64,000 nt of DNA, from NCBI GenBank assembly GCA_022578965.1, contig MU400636.1, positions 48,842 through 112,841 on the forward strand. The letters are read 5' to 3'. The DNA is from Xylaria sp. FL1777 (lineage: Eukaryota; Ascomycota; Sordariomycetes; Xylariales; Xylariaceae). Position numbers and translations under genes: made by a program. The notes under the pieces were generated by a model that worked only from the letters and a program-made list of their open reading frames with translations, did no database searches and was not told the origin of the DNA. This document shows, piece by piece, positions 37,160-50,306 of this stretch (positions are counted from its first letter, which is position 1; the number at the start of each line of letters is the position of its first letter).

Positions 37160-39336
37160 ATGTCGTGGAGAAACCAAGGTATCACGGGATCCAACAACAT
37201 CCCTCTTGGCACGCGCCGGCGATTTGGCGGCGAACCAGATGGAGTTGAGGTGAAACACGACGACAACAGAGACGGCCTTGACGGCGCCTTCAACGGCGAC
37301 CGCGAACTGAAGCGCGGTCGCAGTCCCGAGCCTAGTGAGTATCATGCCTCTGCACAGTCCTGAATAGAGCTCTGTTGTTTTCCACGCTGGCAAACATATA
37401 TTCTAACCGTATCATTCGCCAGGAACCGAAGCAGACGGTCCTCGCCGCCGCAAAAAGCGCAACAGATGGGGCGATGCCTCCGAGAACAAAGCAGCCGGCC
37501 TTATGGGCCTCCCTACTGCCATCGTGGCCAATATGACAAGCGAGCAGCTTGAAGCTTACACTCTGCATCTACGGATCGAGGAGATTAGCCAGAAACTGAG
37601 GATCGACGATGTTGTTCCTGCTGACGGTGACAGGTAATACTCCCTGTTTTTGTGCTTTTCGGCCGAAAGATGGCGACCCTTTGCTAACTCCCGCGCGCTA
37701 TACAGATCTCCCTCTCCCCCACCGCAGTACGACAACCATGGCCGCCGTGTTAATACTCGAGAATATCGTTACCGCAAGCGTCTGGAAGACGAGCGGCACA
37801 AACTGATTGAAAAGGCCATGAAGACCATTCCTAACTACCACCCACCACAGGACTATCGCCGACCGACCAAGACTCAGGAAAAAGTCTATGTGCCGGTCAA
37901 CGATTATCCGGAAATCAACTTCAGTGAGATTGCTAACCCTCTAACCTTTCTAACCATTTCTTTGCCCCTTCTTGTTCGGGATCTTGCCAGGAGTGCCGTC
38001 TCACCTCTATTCGTAACGTGGAAGCCCTGGCGGCACCTAACTACATTCCCATGTATTTGACTTGTGACCCGTACTAACACTAGCTCTTCTTACTAAAGTC
38101 GGTTTACTTATTGGCCCTCGTGGCAATACTCTGAAGAAGATGGAAACTGAATCCGGTGCGAAGATTGCAATCCGCGGAAAAGGTTCCGTAAAGGAAGGTA
38201 AAGGCCGGTCCGATGCTGCACACGCGAGCAACCAGGAGGAGGACCTTCACTGCCTGATCATGGCAGATACCGAAGAGAAGGTCAATAAGGCCAAAAAATT
38301 GATCCACAACGTCATTGAAACTGTAAGTTAATCAGATCTTCTAACCTAAACCCCTGGCTATGAAATGCTAAAGAGCCATTAGGCTGCTTCTATCCCTGAA
38401 GGACAAAATGAACTCAAGCGGAACCAGCTCCGTGAGCTTGCAGCACTGAACGGTACACTCCGTGATGACGAAAACCAAGCGTGCCAGAACTGTGGTCAGA
38501 TTGGACACAGAAAGTACGATTGCCCAGAGAAACAGAACTTCACTGCCAATATCATCTGCCGTGTCTGTGGAAACGCAGGCCACATGGCTCGAGATTGCCC
38601 TGATCGACAAAAGGGTGCGAGCTGGCGTAACGATGGGCCTCGTGCTGCTGGTCGCATTGGCGGAGGAGACGGCGTTGACCGTGAATATGAGGTAAGCTTA
38701 CCCTTAGTTGTGTACTCGAGAACTGCCACCACAATACTAACTCCTTTTCAGCAATTGATGCAAGAGCTGGGTGGAGGATCAGGCGGACCACCTGCTCGTA
38801 TAGAAGCTGGGCCAGGCTCTTACAATAACAATAACGGTAATGGCGACAGCAAGCCTTGGCAGCGCGGCCCGACCGGCGCAGCTGCTCCCTGGCGCTCCCG
38901 TAATGACGATCGAGGCCACGAAGGTGGCGGCGGAGGGAGTAGCGGTGGTCCGGCTCCTTGGCGTGACCGTGGTAACCGTGGCGGCGATAGTCAAGCAGGC
39001 GATTATTACGGTGGCCAGAATTATGGCAATGGCAATGGCAATGGCTCATCTGCTCCGGGAGCCGCTCCATGGCATCAACCCAGTCAGGGTAACGGTCAGT
39101 CAGGTTATGGCGGCTATCCCGGTTACTCTGGTTACGGCACTGCAGCTCCAGGAATGGGACCACCTCCCGGTCTCCCGGCAAACCCTCTGGGCGCACCCCC
39201 AGGACTCCCTGGGAACCTCAACGCCTTGATCCAGCAATATGCCGGCGGTGCTGTTCCACCTCCACCGCCATCTGATGGTGCTCCTCCTCCCCCTCCGAGT
39301 GACCAGCCACCACCACCTCCTCCTCCTGGTGCTTAG
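37160..39336 (+). CDS. MSL5: Branchpoint-bridging protein (SF1/BBP, Msl5)
   Basis: Splicing factor that binds the intron branch site in the early spliceosome and bridges to U2AF. About 573 residues from six exons: 37160-37334, 37423-37633, 37706-37923, 38099-38322, 38383-38691 and 38752-39336. All phases agree. The N-terminus has [10 protein letters not shown], the motif that binds the U2AF large subunit. The KH domain starts before exon 4 and includes [21 protein letters not shown] (GPRG loop), followed by the QUA2-like region. Two CCHC zinc knuckles follow: [14 protein letters not shown] and [14 protein letters not shown]. The C-terminus is Gly/Asn-rich with PPPGLP and ends in a poly-Pro tract of PPPPPPSD-like units. 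CACCATG gives a strong start context. Unusually for this window it carries five introns. Confidence 0.97.
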
Positions 39337-40402
39337 CGTGCTGCACAAAGGACAGTCTGGACTTTCGGATACTAACCTTAACACCTGATGACGAATCTAT
39401 CGACGCTTCACTAATTGATTCGCTTTTGCGCACTAACCTCGTTTACAAGTAAAACTCGGGCGGCATGCCATTTAGGAAACGCTTGTGAGCGTCGCATCGC
39501 ATCGTAGTCACATGTTTGAAGGTTTAATCTTCAATAACACGCAGGGAACGAGAGGACTCTGATGTACAATTAGGCAATTAGGCGATTAGGACTAACCTGT
39601 AGATAATGAATTGAGGTACATAGGAGTACTGATATTCACACAAGAACCATGTGCGTAACGTGACCTCTTAAGGTGATATATCAGGTCAATAGTAGTAAGA
39701 TCTCTTTTTTTCTGTTTTCCTCTAGATTGTAGATTGCTGGCCGCATCTCAGCACAGGTAGGTAGATCAACCTAGGTAGGTACACTAGGCAGGCTACGGGA
39801 ACCGCAGACGGATGCACTGTAGCACTGTAGCTGTGTGTACACCTGGAACCCCAGGTACTTTGGTACCCCTATTCACCCCGCACCGATGCCCCAGAGTGCC
39901 CATCTACTCCAATTCTGTTAGTACCTTTAGGTAACTTAGGTATGCGTTGATACGGGAAGCCTCAGCTCAGAGGTCCGAGTCCTGTTGTTCCCTTTATGCC
40001 AGCCCAGGGAAAGGACATTACGTAGGCGATGAGCTCTATAAACCACGTCTCTTCGTCTACGATACACATACACAGTGTACCTAATCCAAGCAGCCAACCC
40101 CAAATTTTACCAACTATCCGTTTCCGTTCACCTAAACAACCTACCTAAGGTACTGTACCTAATCCCTGTTAGCTATAGTACAGATAGCTCAGCTGCATGT
40201 GTACATGTCCTACTGCGTACTCGCCATCAGTCATCGGAAAGCAAGTTTCCCCACCTAGGTAGAGACGTAAGACGTAGAGCTTAGCTACCTGGAGCGAGCT
40301 CAACCCATCGTTGCAGCCGGACTCTCTCTTTCACCGCGCATAACTTTGTGTCGCCTCCTCATAGGTCGACCGGTTCTCCATTTGCATACATCCTCCAGCA
40401 AC
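39337..40402. other. Intergenic: BBP to M28 protease
   Basis: No open frame of note. It contains several copies of the CCTAGGTA/TAGGTAGGTA motif near 39756-39782, 39920-39940 and 40253. The last 100 bases before the next ATG are pyrimidine-rich, as expected of a fungal core promoter. Confidence 0.6.
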
Positions 40403-43400
40403 ATGGCCTTGTCGAACCCCGTTGCCTTCCAGCCGTTCTCTGTCTCGTTCTGGACCACCATCACCTACCTGGCCCTGCTCATTCCACTGGTCATCATCCA
40501 CGAGACAGTTCCCGCGCCCCCGGCCAACGCGACTGTGTATCACGGCTTGAACCTGACAAAGGCATGGCTGGACCTGGCTGTGCTATCGCATTCGTATCAT
40601 CCCTTCAACAGCCGGAAGAATGATGAAATCCATAATTGGCTCCTGCTTGAGTTGGACGAGATCAGGAAAAGGAACTCGGCTGACGAGTCTGACTTGGTTG
40701 TTCTTGAAGATGTCATCTCTAACGTAACAACGTCCGACTCCATATGGAGCTCTGGCACCAACAAGGCCGCCTATTTTGAAGGAAAGAACATCGTCGTTTA
40801 CATTCGGGGTAAAGATGATCCTCCTGGCAGCTGGTGGGAAGATGTTTCGCCAGGCTACAGGATAGACAAGGTGATCGGTAAGGGCGGTGTCTTACTGAAT
40901 GCCCATTATGATTCGTGCGTGCCCGACCCTGCTGTATCTCGCCGAATGTACGTACTAACATTGGCTTAGCGTCTCTACCGGCTACGGTGCAACCGATGAC
41001 GGAATGGGTTGTATCACCGTGATGGCCATGGTTGATTACTTCTCCCGCTCCGAGAATCAACCCCAGAGAGGCATCGTCGCTCTGCTCAATAACAACGAGG
41101 AGGATTTTCTATGGGGAGCTCAGGCTTTTGGGAACAGCCCGTTCATGCCTTTCTGCCACACCTTTCTAAACCTCGAAGGAGCTGGGGCGGGGGGTCGCGC
41201 GACCCTCTTTCGAACCTCAGATGCTGAGGTCACCGCTGCATACCGTGGAAGCCCGAACCCATTTGGTACTGTCTTATCATCCGATGCCTTTGGCCTTGGA
41301 GCAATCCGCAGTAATACGGATTATATCGTTTTTAATGGTGTCTATGGCATGAGAGGACTCGACATGGCATTCTATCGTCCTCGTGCGAGGTACCACACCA
41401 GCCAAGATGATGCAAAGCATGCGTCCAGGGCGAGTTTGTGGCACATGCTAAGCAATTCCTTGCACACAATGAGAGCCTTGTCAGGTAATACAGGCCAGAC
41501 TTTCATAGGAAATCGAGGAGACCAAGATCGCAACAAAGTTCCGAACGGCCGTGGCAATTTTGGTGTTTGGTTCGATCTCTTCGGCAAAACACTCGCCCTC
41601 TTTGAGCTACGAACATTTTTCGCATGGTCGCTTACGCTTCTCATTGCTACACCATTGATTCTCGCTGCAATAACATACCTATTAGTGAGGCGAGGGAAAT
41701 ATTACTTCTTCTCCGCAACGGTGTCACCCTATGAAGGAGCCGTTCTGGATCCCGTTATGCTCGGCGGTCGAAAAGGGATCTTCAGATTCCCCCTTGCTCT
41801 AGGCGTGGCAGGAGCTCTGGTGGTAGGATCTGCTTACTTAATCACAAAGATTAATCCACTTATTATATACAGCAGTGAATATGCCGTGTAAGTCGTATAT
41901 ATATGCTCTCGTACGAGCGCAGTACATGTAATTCTGGCTGACGATGGAGACAGATGGGTCATGATGTTGTCCTTATTCTATTTTGTGTTTTGGACGATCA
42001 TGGCAGGCGCAAACTTCGCGAGGCCCAGCGCGTTGCACCGAGGTTACTCTGTTATTTGGCTCTTTGTCATCTCTTGGCTCATTGAAGTTGCCAATACCGT
42101 ATTCGAGGACCGTTTTCGAATCGCTGCGGGATATACATTTGTCTTTTTCCATGCGGCTACTTTCCTCGCCACGTCAATAACACTTTCCGAGTTATTCGCA
42201 CTCCCGTCGAAGATGTCATTTGCGCAGCGCGTCCACGTGGCGCATGATGCTACGGACCATGGTGAAGACCATAGTAAGTGATTTATCGGTGTCGTTTTCT
42301 TGCTGTTGTGGTGACCTATGAAGTATAAAAGCTCTTTTTCGGTTCAAGATCACATCCTACAAGCTTCTCCTCGTTGCGAATCACTCATAAAGCGCACACA
42401 AAGTAGCAATTACTAACGCCTAATTTTGTAGTGGTAGAACATATTGATGCGATCCCTCATACGGATGGTCCAGGCGATGTTGAAGAGGAGGAAGCCGATG
42501 ACCAACCTGCGCCGGGCCCCTCGGAAACGACACCTTTGATAGGAGGCAGTAGCACTACCTTTGGAGCAGCTTACAGGAGAGCCAGTACATTACTTGATAG
42601 AAGGTTTACGAGAGACAAAAACGGCCCCTACGGATCCGAGCAATTATGGTCTTCTAAACTTCCGAGTTGGGCCTGGATCCTACAGTTCTTGGTATTTGGG
42701 CCTTTTCTCATCATTTTGATTGCTCAAAATGGCCTTCTTATAGTCTCATCTGTTGCACAGACTGGGTCAGACGGAGGGAGTCTCTTAGCACCTTACTTAA
42801 TCACTGCGTGCTTCAGCATTCTATTGCTCTTGCCAATAACACCATATATCCATCGGGTTACACATCACGTCCCAATGTTTTTTCTGGCTATTTTTGCCGG
42901 TACTTTGATCTACAACCTGGTCGCCTTTCCTTTCTCCACGGAAAGTCGGTACAAAATCTACTTCAAGCAAACTGTTAACCTCGACACCGGTCTATCGCGT
43001 GTGCATTATGTCGGATTGCAGGAATATGTCGAAATAGCCGTTGCAGATCTGCCTTCTGCTGCAGGCAAGGAGTTATCCTGTGACTCGACGAACAGTTCAC
43101 GTAATGGTCTATCCGAATGCACTTACGATGGCTCAGATATCCCGCCCAATGTTGTGCAGGCTATGCCACCAGGGGTTCCGCCCCAGCAGGGCTACGACAG
43201 TTGGTTAACTTATAATATTACTCGCAATGGGGGCGAAAATAAAGCTAAGTTCGTGATTAATGGAGAGGAGACACGGTCATGCGGGATTACTTTCAAGAAA
43301 CCCATTTCCACGTTCAAAGTCGAAGGTGGAACGGACCCTGATGAGCGTTTTGGTGGGCTGCCGGATAAGGGCCTGGAAAGCATCAAGCTCTATCGCAGGG

Positions 43401-43615
43401 ATTGGAGCACGCCTTGGATCGTCGATGTTGAATGGGAACAAGATGGAGATGGAAACAGCGGTATTGATGGATACGTTGTATGCAGTTGGGATGATGTCAA
43501 TACACCTGGCACAATCCCCGCATACGACGAGGCACTTAAGTATCTTCCAACATGGGTGGCCCCTACGAAGTTATCGACCGGCTTGGTTGACGGAAGCAAA
43601 GCGTTCAAGGCGTGA
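40403..43615 (+). CDS. PFF1: Vacuolar membrane M28 family zinc protease (Pff1 type)
   Basis: Membrane metalloprotease of the vacuole, about 977 residues. Exons are 40403-40914, 40970-41887, 41954-42273 and 42432-43615, all in phase. The N-terminus has one membrane segment ([18 protein letters not shown]). The M28 peptidase domain spans about residues 50-350. Zinc-site motifs in order are [21 protein letters not shown] (His and Asp, with the first intron inside DS), [11 protein letters not shown] (Glu-Glu), [11 protein letters not shown] and the late His in ARYHTSQDD. At least eight further hydrophobic segments follow (for example [32 protein letters not shown]), then a lumenal C-terminal domain with NIT and NSS glycosylation sites. 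The acidic loop near residues 590-620 separates two membrane blocks. Intron 1 carries a perfect TACTAAC branch site. The ATG at 40403 sits in the good context CAACATGG. Confidence 0.95.
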
Positions 43616-45733
43616 GTTATGGAGAAGGCTTTTTTTGTCGGCATTCGGTAGGATCTTTTTCTGTGCCTTTTCCCGTGAATTGATCTCCAAGGGGAGCTGG
43701 GCGGGCGGGCGATGTACCGGCAACCCATTAATTGCGCCAACCGCGTGTGGGCATTCTCCAGCAGACCGGTTGTTTGACTGTGGAACAAATACACCATAGG
43801 GCTGAGTCAGGTTTGTTTCGTTTATTGATTATACCTTGCATAACTGGCGTTAAATTATATTCTTATTGATCTCTCGATCTTGGTCGTCCGTTCGTGAAAA
43901 GAATACTCAAACTATTCGTCTCGATAAGGGACACAATATGGCAAATACGTGAAGTTCGAATTTCAGGCTGGATCCAATTCAAAGCCTGTGAGAAGAGAAG
44001 CGTGCGCAATGAAACCGTGAAATGTTAAGTCTAGACAGAACCAAGACAAAAAACACGAGGGCTAGACGAATCGTTCTGCAAATTGCTGGTGTCGATCATG
44101 ACTCGTTTTAGGCAGCTTCCGAAGGAAAAACTTTATATTGTTTGCTGCCGGATACCAACGTCGACACTTCCCTGTCGATCATGTTCAACGGGCGCCGTTT
44201 CATCTGCTACGGTGCAGGCAGGGTATACTGCGCATAGGAGATCTTTTTTCTTTTGGTCGCATGAGTCGTGATCCCGTCATGGTTATGTCTTTATTACTTA
44301 GCAGACAGGAAGGAGGGACGGTGTGCGACCTTCTGATCGAGGACGTGGTAGTCATTTCTATTGGAGGAGATGTTTTATTTCTTAGCCTCCCCTTCCCCCT
44401 TTTTTCGTGTGTCGTCGATTTTCTCCCTAAACGGCTGCTTACTATCTAAATGATAATGGACACAATACGACAACATCGAAGAAGGGGGGGGGGATGGATG
44501 TTTTGTTTGGATTTCGGTCGATGGCCAACACATGGATAGATAGCCTGCTTTTGCCGGCAAATCTCGCGCTGCTAAATACCCGGTTTTGGTGTACGGACGC
44601 ATGAGGCCGTGTCTTGTCTTTTCTCCCAGGTATCCATTTTGTTCTGATATGTTCGTTGGAGCACCCCAAGGATATCAACGGGATTGTATTTTTATCTTTA
44701 TTTATGGCAAGACAAGGGGGAAAGATTAGAACTTGTATCCACCCCTCCCTCCCCTTTTTCATACGCTGCAATCCTGTCATAGCTGGTCCACCATGAGCTA
44801 GTGTAGTGTAGTGTCAACGTGGAACCGTCTGTTCTGACATATCGATATTGCAAATGTCTGATGCGGTCCCATCGGGCCAATCAGTTCTTGCTGTTCTCGA
44901 GGGGAGCATCGCTCGTCCTACGTGAACATGGCTGGGTAGTAATACGTACGTGCGTATGTATGAGACCTGAACATCTGCTCTATCGCTGAACATCGATTGA
45001 CGAAGAGGTCTTACGGGTATGTCGGTGACATGGTTTGATATATGCCAAGCCTTACGATAGCAGCAATGAATCTCGTTGCCCGTTGGGCCCTTCGTGTAAG
45101 TCCGTCTTAGTTGTCTCATTCCTATGTATCTCTATGAAACGTCTCGTTTTGGCGAGGTGAAGACCCAGCCAAGCTGGCTTGAGTTTCTACATGTACCTTA
45201 TATAATGGATCTCCTTCCATGTTCTATTTCGATCGCCACGCGTATCGGGAAAGAGCTACGATATACAATAGATAAGTGCCTATTCGCGAGACGTCTTAGG
45301 ACTGCCATGTCGAGCGGTGTTCGGGGGTGTGTGGTAATGTAACATCGTGTCCTCTCACTGTCGATAGCCGAGCGGGAAGAATAGACAATATAGTAGATAC
45401 AGGACTGAATGAAACATGGTGGCAGGTGTATATGTATATCATCTCTCTACATATATACAGAGATAACACGTATTTTTTAGCCCACCTGCCTCGCTTCATC
45501 ATTATTGGCAGCCTTTACTTTCCCTGTCTATATAGGCTTTGGGTTTTGTCTCATCTTGCCAGGCGACATCAAGCTGATACTTCTTTCTGATAGATATCCG
45601 AAGACAAAGGAGTGTCTATCTACTTCACCAGTGAAGGCATACACATACTATCTGGCGTCCAGCTCTACTCTCCTTAAATCTAAGGAGTCACTATCTCGGC
45701 GTTTCTTGCTGTACTCCCTTCCTTACCGCGAAT
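43616..45733. other. Intergenic: 3' of PFF1 to the secreted-protein gene
   Basis: About 2.1 kb without a supported gene. Overlapping short frames (for example 44138-44449) have no motifs. A G run (ggggggggg) lies near 44486. Confidence 0.55.
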
Positions 45734-46718
45734 ATGCCATCTCTGAAAGCCTCTCTCGCCTTCCTAGCTCTCAGCGCAACTGTGCTCGGCAAAGCGTTCC
45801 CTAAACCAACCCCGACCGCAACAGCAACGGCCTGTACAGAGGGGACGCCGACGACTATAGCTGGGTATCCAATAATGTACTACACGCAAGCCACACCGGG
45901 GGCCAACCTGGTTGGGTACAAGCCGGAGCCTAGGTGGGCAGGTGAACATCTTGTTGGGACCTACGTGAGTCTTTTGCTACCTTTTCCAACCCAAACAAAC
46001 CCCCATCTCACCCCTTTTCCGTGTGATTTACTTGTGGTTTTACTTGGGCTGCGGATCGGGAATGAGGGTATATTTCCCACGTATGACATACAATGAACGA
46101 GAGTTGGAGTAGAGTCAAAAATGAAAGTGAAGGCAGCAAGAGAAAGAACACAAGCATGAAGACCACAATATCCACAGCAGCAAACAGGTGATTTTCCAAC
46201 AATGGGCATGAGAGAGCAAGAAAGGATAAGCAGCGGGATGGGCACACGGGGTTCAAACCTCAATCAATACATAATAGAAGCAGAAAGAGGAACAAGCTAA
46301 TGACCAAAATTTGTCCAAAAACAGACCTTCGGCGTTCCAGAACCCACTGAGACAGGCTTTGCCTACGCGCAGTTCAAATGCGAGTACTACTGCCAGAACC
46401 AGAGCGAAGGCGGCAGTTTCTTCGTGCACGCCGACAGCGAGGTCGGGTCATACTGCGAGTGTTATGACGAGCTGTAAGTCCTAGCCCTCGTGAGCATTTA
46501 TTCCCCTACCTACCCAGAGCAGGGGAAGAAAGGCCGCAAGAAAAAGCGCTGTCGTCTTGACATAACGACGGGGAAACGGAATACCAGAGAGAGAGAGAGA
46601 GAAAACCAATGATCACGAAAGCTAACCGCGCATGTAAACACCTAGTATGGACCCCGAATCATTCGTCAGCAACAACCAAACTCTCGTTGGTGCCTGGAAC
46701 GCTATTTGCAAGACATGA
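45734..46718 (+). CDS. Small secreted cysteine-containing protein
   Basis: Hypothetical secreted protein of about 150 residues from exons 45734-45964, 46325-46473 and 46646-46718, joined in phase. A clear signal peptide MPSLKASLAFLALSATVLG is followed by a short Pro/Thr-rich segment. The mature part has six Cys: ACTEG, KCEYYC, YCECY and AICKT. This fits three disulfides, with the CxxxC and CxC pairs as the core. One NQT and one NQS sequon are visible. The first intron is long for this window (360 nt) and the second (172 nt) holds a GA microsatellite. Function is unknown; it could be a cell-wall-associated or effector-like protein. Confidence in the gene model is good, in function low. Confidence 0.75.
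46585..46603. repeat. GA microsatellite in an intron
   Basis: A run of GAGAGA lies inside the second intron of the secreted-protein gene. Confidence 0.85.
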
Positions 46719-47455
46719 TATGACGATGATATAAATCAACCTCCAACGTATCCTATACGCCATGAAACAATCAATGTCAGTCGTATATACATACGTATAT
46801 GCGTGGGTTGCCAACACAGCAAGAGGGAATCTTTATTCGAATATGCTAGAGGAGAGAAACGCCAAGGGCGAACAGTAGCTTAGTTGAGCGAAATGCTATT
46901 GATAGCAATGATCACAGTTGCCCACCTGCTCCTCTTCGCAGTGACAATCGAAAGTGTTACTCGGCAGTAGGTAGTATAATCCAACGCTCGCAATATCCAA
47001 GCAGTTCCATCCCACGGGTGTGAATCAAAAAGGGTGTGGTAGTCGTCGACTTATAGAGGGGAAATAAAAAGTTAAGGTGCTTGAATCAAATTCGAGTCGA
47101 AATCAAGTCGTGGCCGATATCATGTATGAATGGTACCAGAAGGACAGATCACAACGACATAAATACCACTTGTTTACTAACTTTATGACTTTCTTTTCGT
47201 TCATCTACTGATTACTCCGACCTCTATCTCATAAAAGGGGCATCAATGTAGAGTACATGAGTCCTGTGCCAAGGTTTCTTGGCTGCAGGTGGAAGAGGGC
47301 CAAAAGTAGACCACATCCATGAGGGTATGAAGGATTAAAAGACAAAGATTTCTCGCGCCAAATTGACCATGTGCCTGAAACACCGACGGCCAAACCCATC
47401 CCAACGCCAATGAACTTTTTATGATTCCATTTCCATGTAATTACTCGTAATACGT
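46719..47455. other. Convergent intergenic: secreted protein and Hsp90 3' ends
   Basis: No gene is seen. It contains the 3' untranslated sequences of the two flanking genes. Confidence 0.6.
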
Positions 47456-49622
47456 TTAGTCAACCTCCTCCATGGCACTGTCGCCAGTCTCAGCGGCAGC
47501 AGTATCAGCAGAGGGCACCTCCTCGACAGCCTCGGCCTCCTCCTCAAGGTTCAGGCCGAGAGACACAAGCTTGTGGATACGCTCGGCAAACCCAGCAGGC
47601 TCATCGATAGTGAACCCAGAAACCAGTAGAGAGGTCTCGAACAGAAGCTGAACAATGGACTTGACAGTCTTGTCGTTCTCACCATCAGCTTCAACCTTCT
47701 TCTTGAGCTCCTGGATGATAGGAGACTTGGGCGAGATCTCGAAGGTCTTCTTCGAGCTCATGTAGCTGCTCATAGAGGTGTCACGGAGGGCCTGGGCCTT
47801 CATGATACGCTCCATGTTAGCAGACCAACCGAACTGGCCAGTGCGGATGGCGCAAGGGGACCCGACGAGTTTGTGGGAAACGACAACTTTCTCAACCTTG
47901 TCGCCGAGAACGTTCTTGAGGGACTTGGTCAGCTCCTCGTAGTCTTTCTCCTCAGCCTCACGAGCCTTCTTCTCCTCGTCAGTCTCCTCGAGATCGAAGT
48001 CCTTGGTGATATCAACGAGCTTCTTGCTTTCAAACTCCTTGAGCTGAGTCATGGCGTACTCGTCGATGGGGTCGACAAGGAAGAGGACCTCGAAGTTCTT
48101 CTCCTTAAGGGCATCCAAGAACGGAGACTTCTGGACAGCTTTGAGGGATTCGCCAGTGATGTAGTAAAGGTTCTTCTGGTGCTCTGGCATGCGAGTGACG
48201 TAGTCGGAGAGCGATGTCAGCTCGTCTCCTGACTTGGTGGAGTTGAATCGCAGCAGCTTAGCGAGGATCTGGCGGTTCTGAGAGTCTTCGTGGATACCCA
48301 GCTTCAGGTTCTTGGCGAAGGCGCTGTAGAACTTGTCGAACTGCTCCTTGTCCTCAGCAATTTCGTTGAAGAGCTCAAGAGCCTTCTTCACGATGTTCTT
48401 CTTGATGACCTTCATGATCTTGTTCTGCTGAAGAGTCTCACGGGACAGGTTAAGAGGTAGATCCTCAGAGTCGACAACACCTTTGATGAAGCTGAGCCAC
48501 TCAGGAATGAGGTCAGTGGCATCGTCGGTGATGAAGACACGGCGGACGTAGAGCTTGATGTTGTTCTTTGTCTTCTTGGTCTCGAAGAGGTCGAAGGGAG
48601 CACGCTTCGGAACGAAGAGGATAGCACGGAACTCGAGCTGACCCTCAACAGAGAAGTGCTTGACGGCGAGGTGGTCCTCCCAGTCGTTGGAGAGCGACTT
48701 GTAGAAAGCGGCGTACTCCTCTTGGGTGATATCCTGAGGGTTACGAGTCCAAATGGGCTTCTGCTTGTTCAGCTCCTCCTCTTCAATGGAGGTCTCCTTG
48801 ACCTTCTTGGTCTTAGGCTTCTTCTCTTTCTCCTCATCCTCGTCGTCAACCTCCTCGATCTTGGGCTTCTTGTCATCATCGGCCTCAACCTCCTCGGCAT
48901 CCTCGTCAGGAACTTCCTTCTCCGTCTCCTTAGTGACGTGGAGATAGATGGGGTAGGAGATGAATTCAGAGTGCTTCTTGATGACCTCCTTGATCTTGCT
49001 CTCATTGAGGTAGTCAGATTGCTCATCCTTGAGGTGGAGGATCATCTTAGTACCACGCTTCAGAGGCTCGCCTTCTGTGTCAGGGCGAACGCTGAAGGTG
49101 CCACCGGCAGACGACTCCCAGATGTACTGCTCGTCATCGTTGTGCTTGGAGATGACGACTACACGGTCGGCGACGAGGTAGGCAGAGTAGAAACCAACAC
49201 CGAACTGACCAATCATGGAGACATCTGCACCAGCGGTGAGGGCCTCCATAAATTGCTTGGTACCAGAACGGGCGATCGTTCCGAGGTTGTTGACGAGGTC
49301 CTGTTCACGTCATTGTTAGCCGACAGTTTCCTAAAAAGATCGTGTCAAACGGGTAAGAACTTACAGCCTTAGTCATACCGATACCGGTATCCTTGATGGT
49401 CAAGGTCTTGTTCTCCTTGTCGGGGATGATGTCGATACGGAGATCCTTCTCGGCATCGAGCTTGCTAGGGTCTGACAGAGCCTCATATCTAATCTTGTCC
49501 AAAGCATCCGAGGCGTTTGACACCAGTTCTCGCAGGAAGATTTCCTTGTTGGAGTAGACGGTGTTGATGATGAGGGAAAGCAGCTGAGAAATCTCAGCCT
49601 GGAACTCGAAAGTCTCAGACAT
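47456..49622 (-). CDS. hsp90: Heat shock protein 90
   Basis: Cytosolic ATP-dependent chaperone of about 700 residues, from exons 49622-49365 and 49300-47456. It starts [18 protein letters not shown]. The GHKL ATPase domain shows [19 protein letters not shown] (catalytic Glu and Asn), DTGIGMTKA and [17 protein letters not shown] charged Asp/Glu/Lys linker lies around residues 215-265. The middle domain contains [12 protein letters not shown] with the conserved Arg. The C-terminal dimer domain ends in MEEVD, the docking site for TPR cochaperones. The coding intron sits after DTGIGMTKA. The 238-codon open frame on the plus strand inside it is a shadow. A 5'UTR intron and heat-shock-like promoter sites lie upstream. 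Confidence 0.98.
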
Positions 49623-49656
49623 GTTGGCGATGTGGAAGGAGCAGAGATGGGAAAGT

Positions 49657-49995
49657 CTACGAGACAAGGTGTTAGTGTTCACGGCTTATTGAGAGAAGCC
49701 GAAGTATTTGAGCTGGAGGTGAAAAGAAGGTGATGGAATGTCTTGTGCACAGTTGTAGTGGGGTACGAGCTGCAGGGCACCGTCTTTGTGTTGTGAAGCT
49801 ACGATTGCCGATACATGTGAAAATTGGGAGATAGGCCTCGTCGTATTGGGCAGACAAAGTTAAAGTATAGCAGCGAACCACAGGGAAAGTGATGGTCTTG
49901 TGTTGGGTATTTGTGCAGAGGGGTTTGGAGCGAGGCAAGGCTGACGGAGGCGGGGGAGGTTTGGAAAGCTTGCGAGCAGCGTCGGCTTGACTTAC
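49657..49995 (-). other. hsp90: 5'UTR intron of hsp90
   Basis: A strong donor CCG|GTAAGT at 49996/49995 and an acceptor CTCGTAG ending at 49657 flank 339 nt, with a canonical branch site CACTAAC shortly before the acceptor. The acceptor lies 34 bases before the start codon. Leader introns are common in fungal Hsp90 genes. No coding sequence is interrupted. Confidence 0.75.
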
Positions 49996-50210
49996 CGGAT
50001 ATCAAAGAAGGGAAGCCTGTTAATGGGTATCTAGAGGAATTACTCTTCGAGTGAAGAGACGCACGGGAAGAGGATTGAGGTTGGCTTGACTGAAGATGGG
50101 GGGAAAGTTGAAGGAGGAAGACGAAGGGCGAGGGCAGAGAAATATCTGAAAGTCGAAGAGCAGCAGCTCTGGCAATTGAGACTGAGCACAGACCAATTTT
50201 TCAGGTTTGG

Positions 50211-50225
50211 ATTCTATCGAATTCT
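50211..50225 (-). promoter_or_regulatory. hsp90: Gapped heat shock element, proximal
   Basis: Read on the coding strand it is AGAAT-TCGAT-AGAAT: two nGAAn pentamers separated by one 5-bp step. This is the gapped form of the Hsf1 site. It lies about 215 bases upstream of the UTR intron donor. Confidence 0.5.
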
Positions 50226-50262
50226 ACGGACTGGCAGTGACAGCCTGCAGCTGAAAGGGCGG

Positions 50263-50269
50263 TGATTGG
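50263..50269 (-). promoter_or_regulatory. hsp90: CCAAT box, proximal
   Basis: CCAATCA on the coding strand of hsp90, a consensus for the HAP/CBC complex. Confidence 0.5.
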
Positions 50270-50306
50270 CTGGAAGGAGGCATCTACTCGCAACCCATGG
50301 CAACCC

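Noticed and set aside
39950..39995. B-box-like GGTCCGAGTCC
   Set aside because: No A box, anticodon arm or matching acceptor stem upstream; the T stem also has a mismatch.
40346..40402. Upstream extension of the M28 protease
   Set aside because: The 19 extra codons lack an ATG; the ATG at 40403 has a good context and precedes the expected membrane segment.
48656..49372. 238-codon open frame on the plus strand inside hsp90
   Set aside because: It is the antisense shadow of a strongly codon-biased gene; its Leu/Val-rich peptide has no motif and hsp90 itself is certain.
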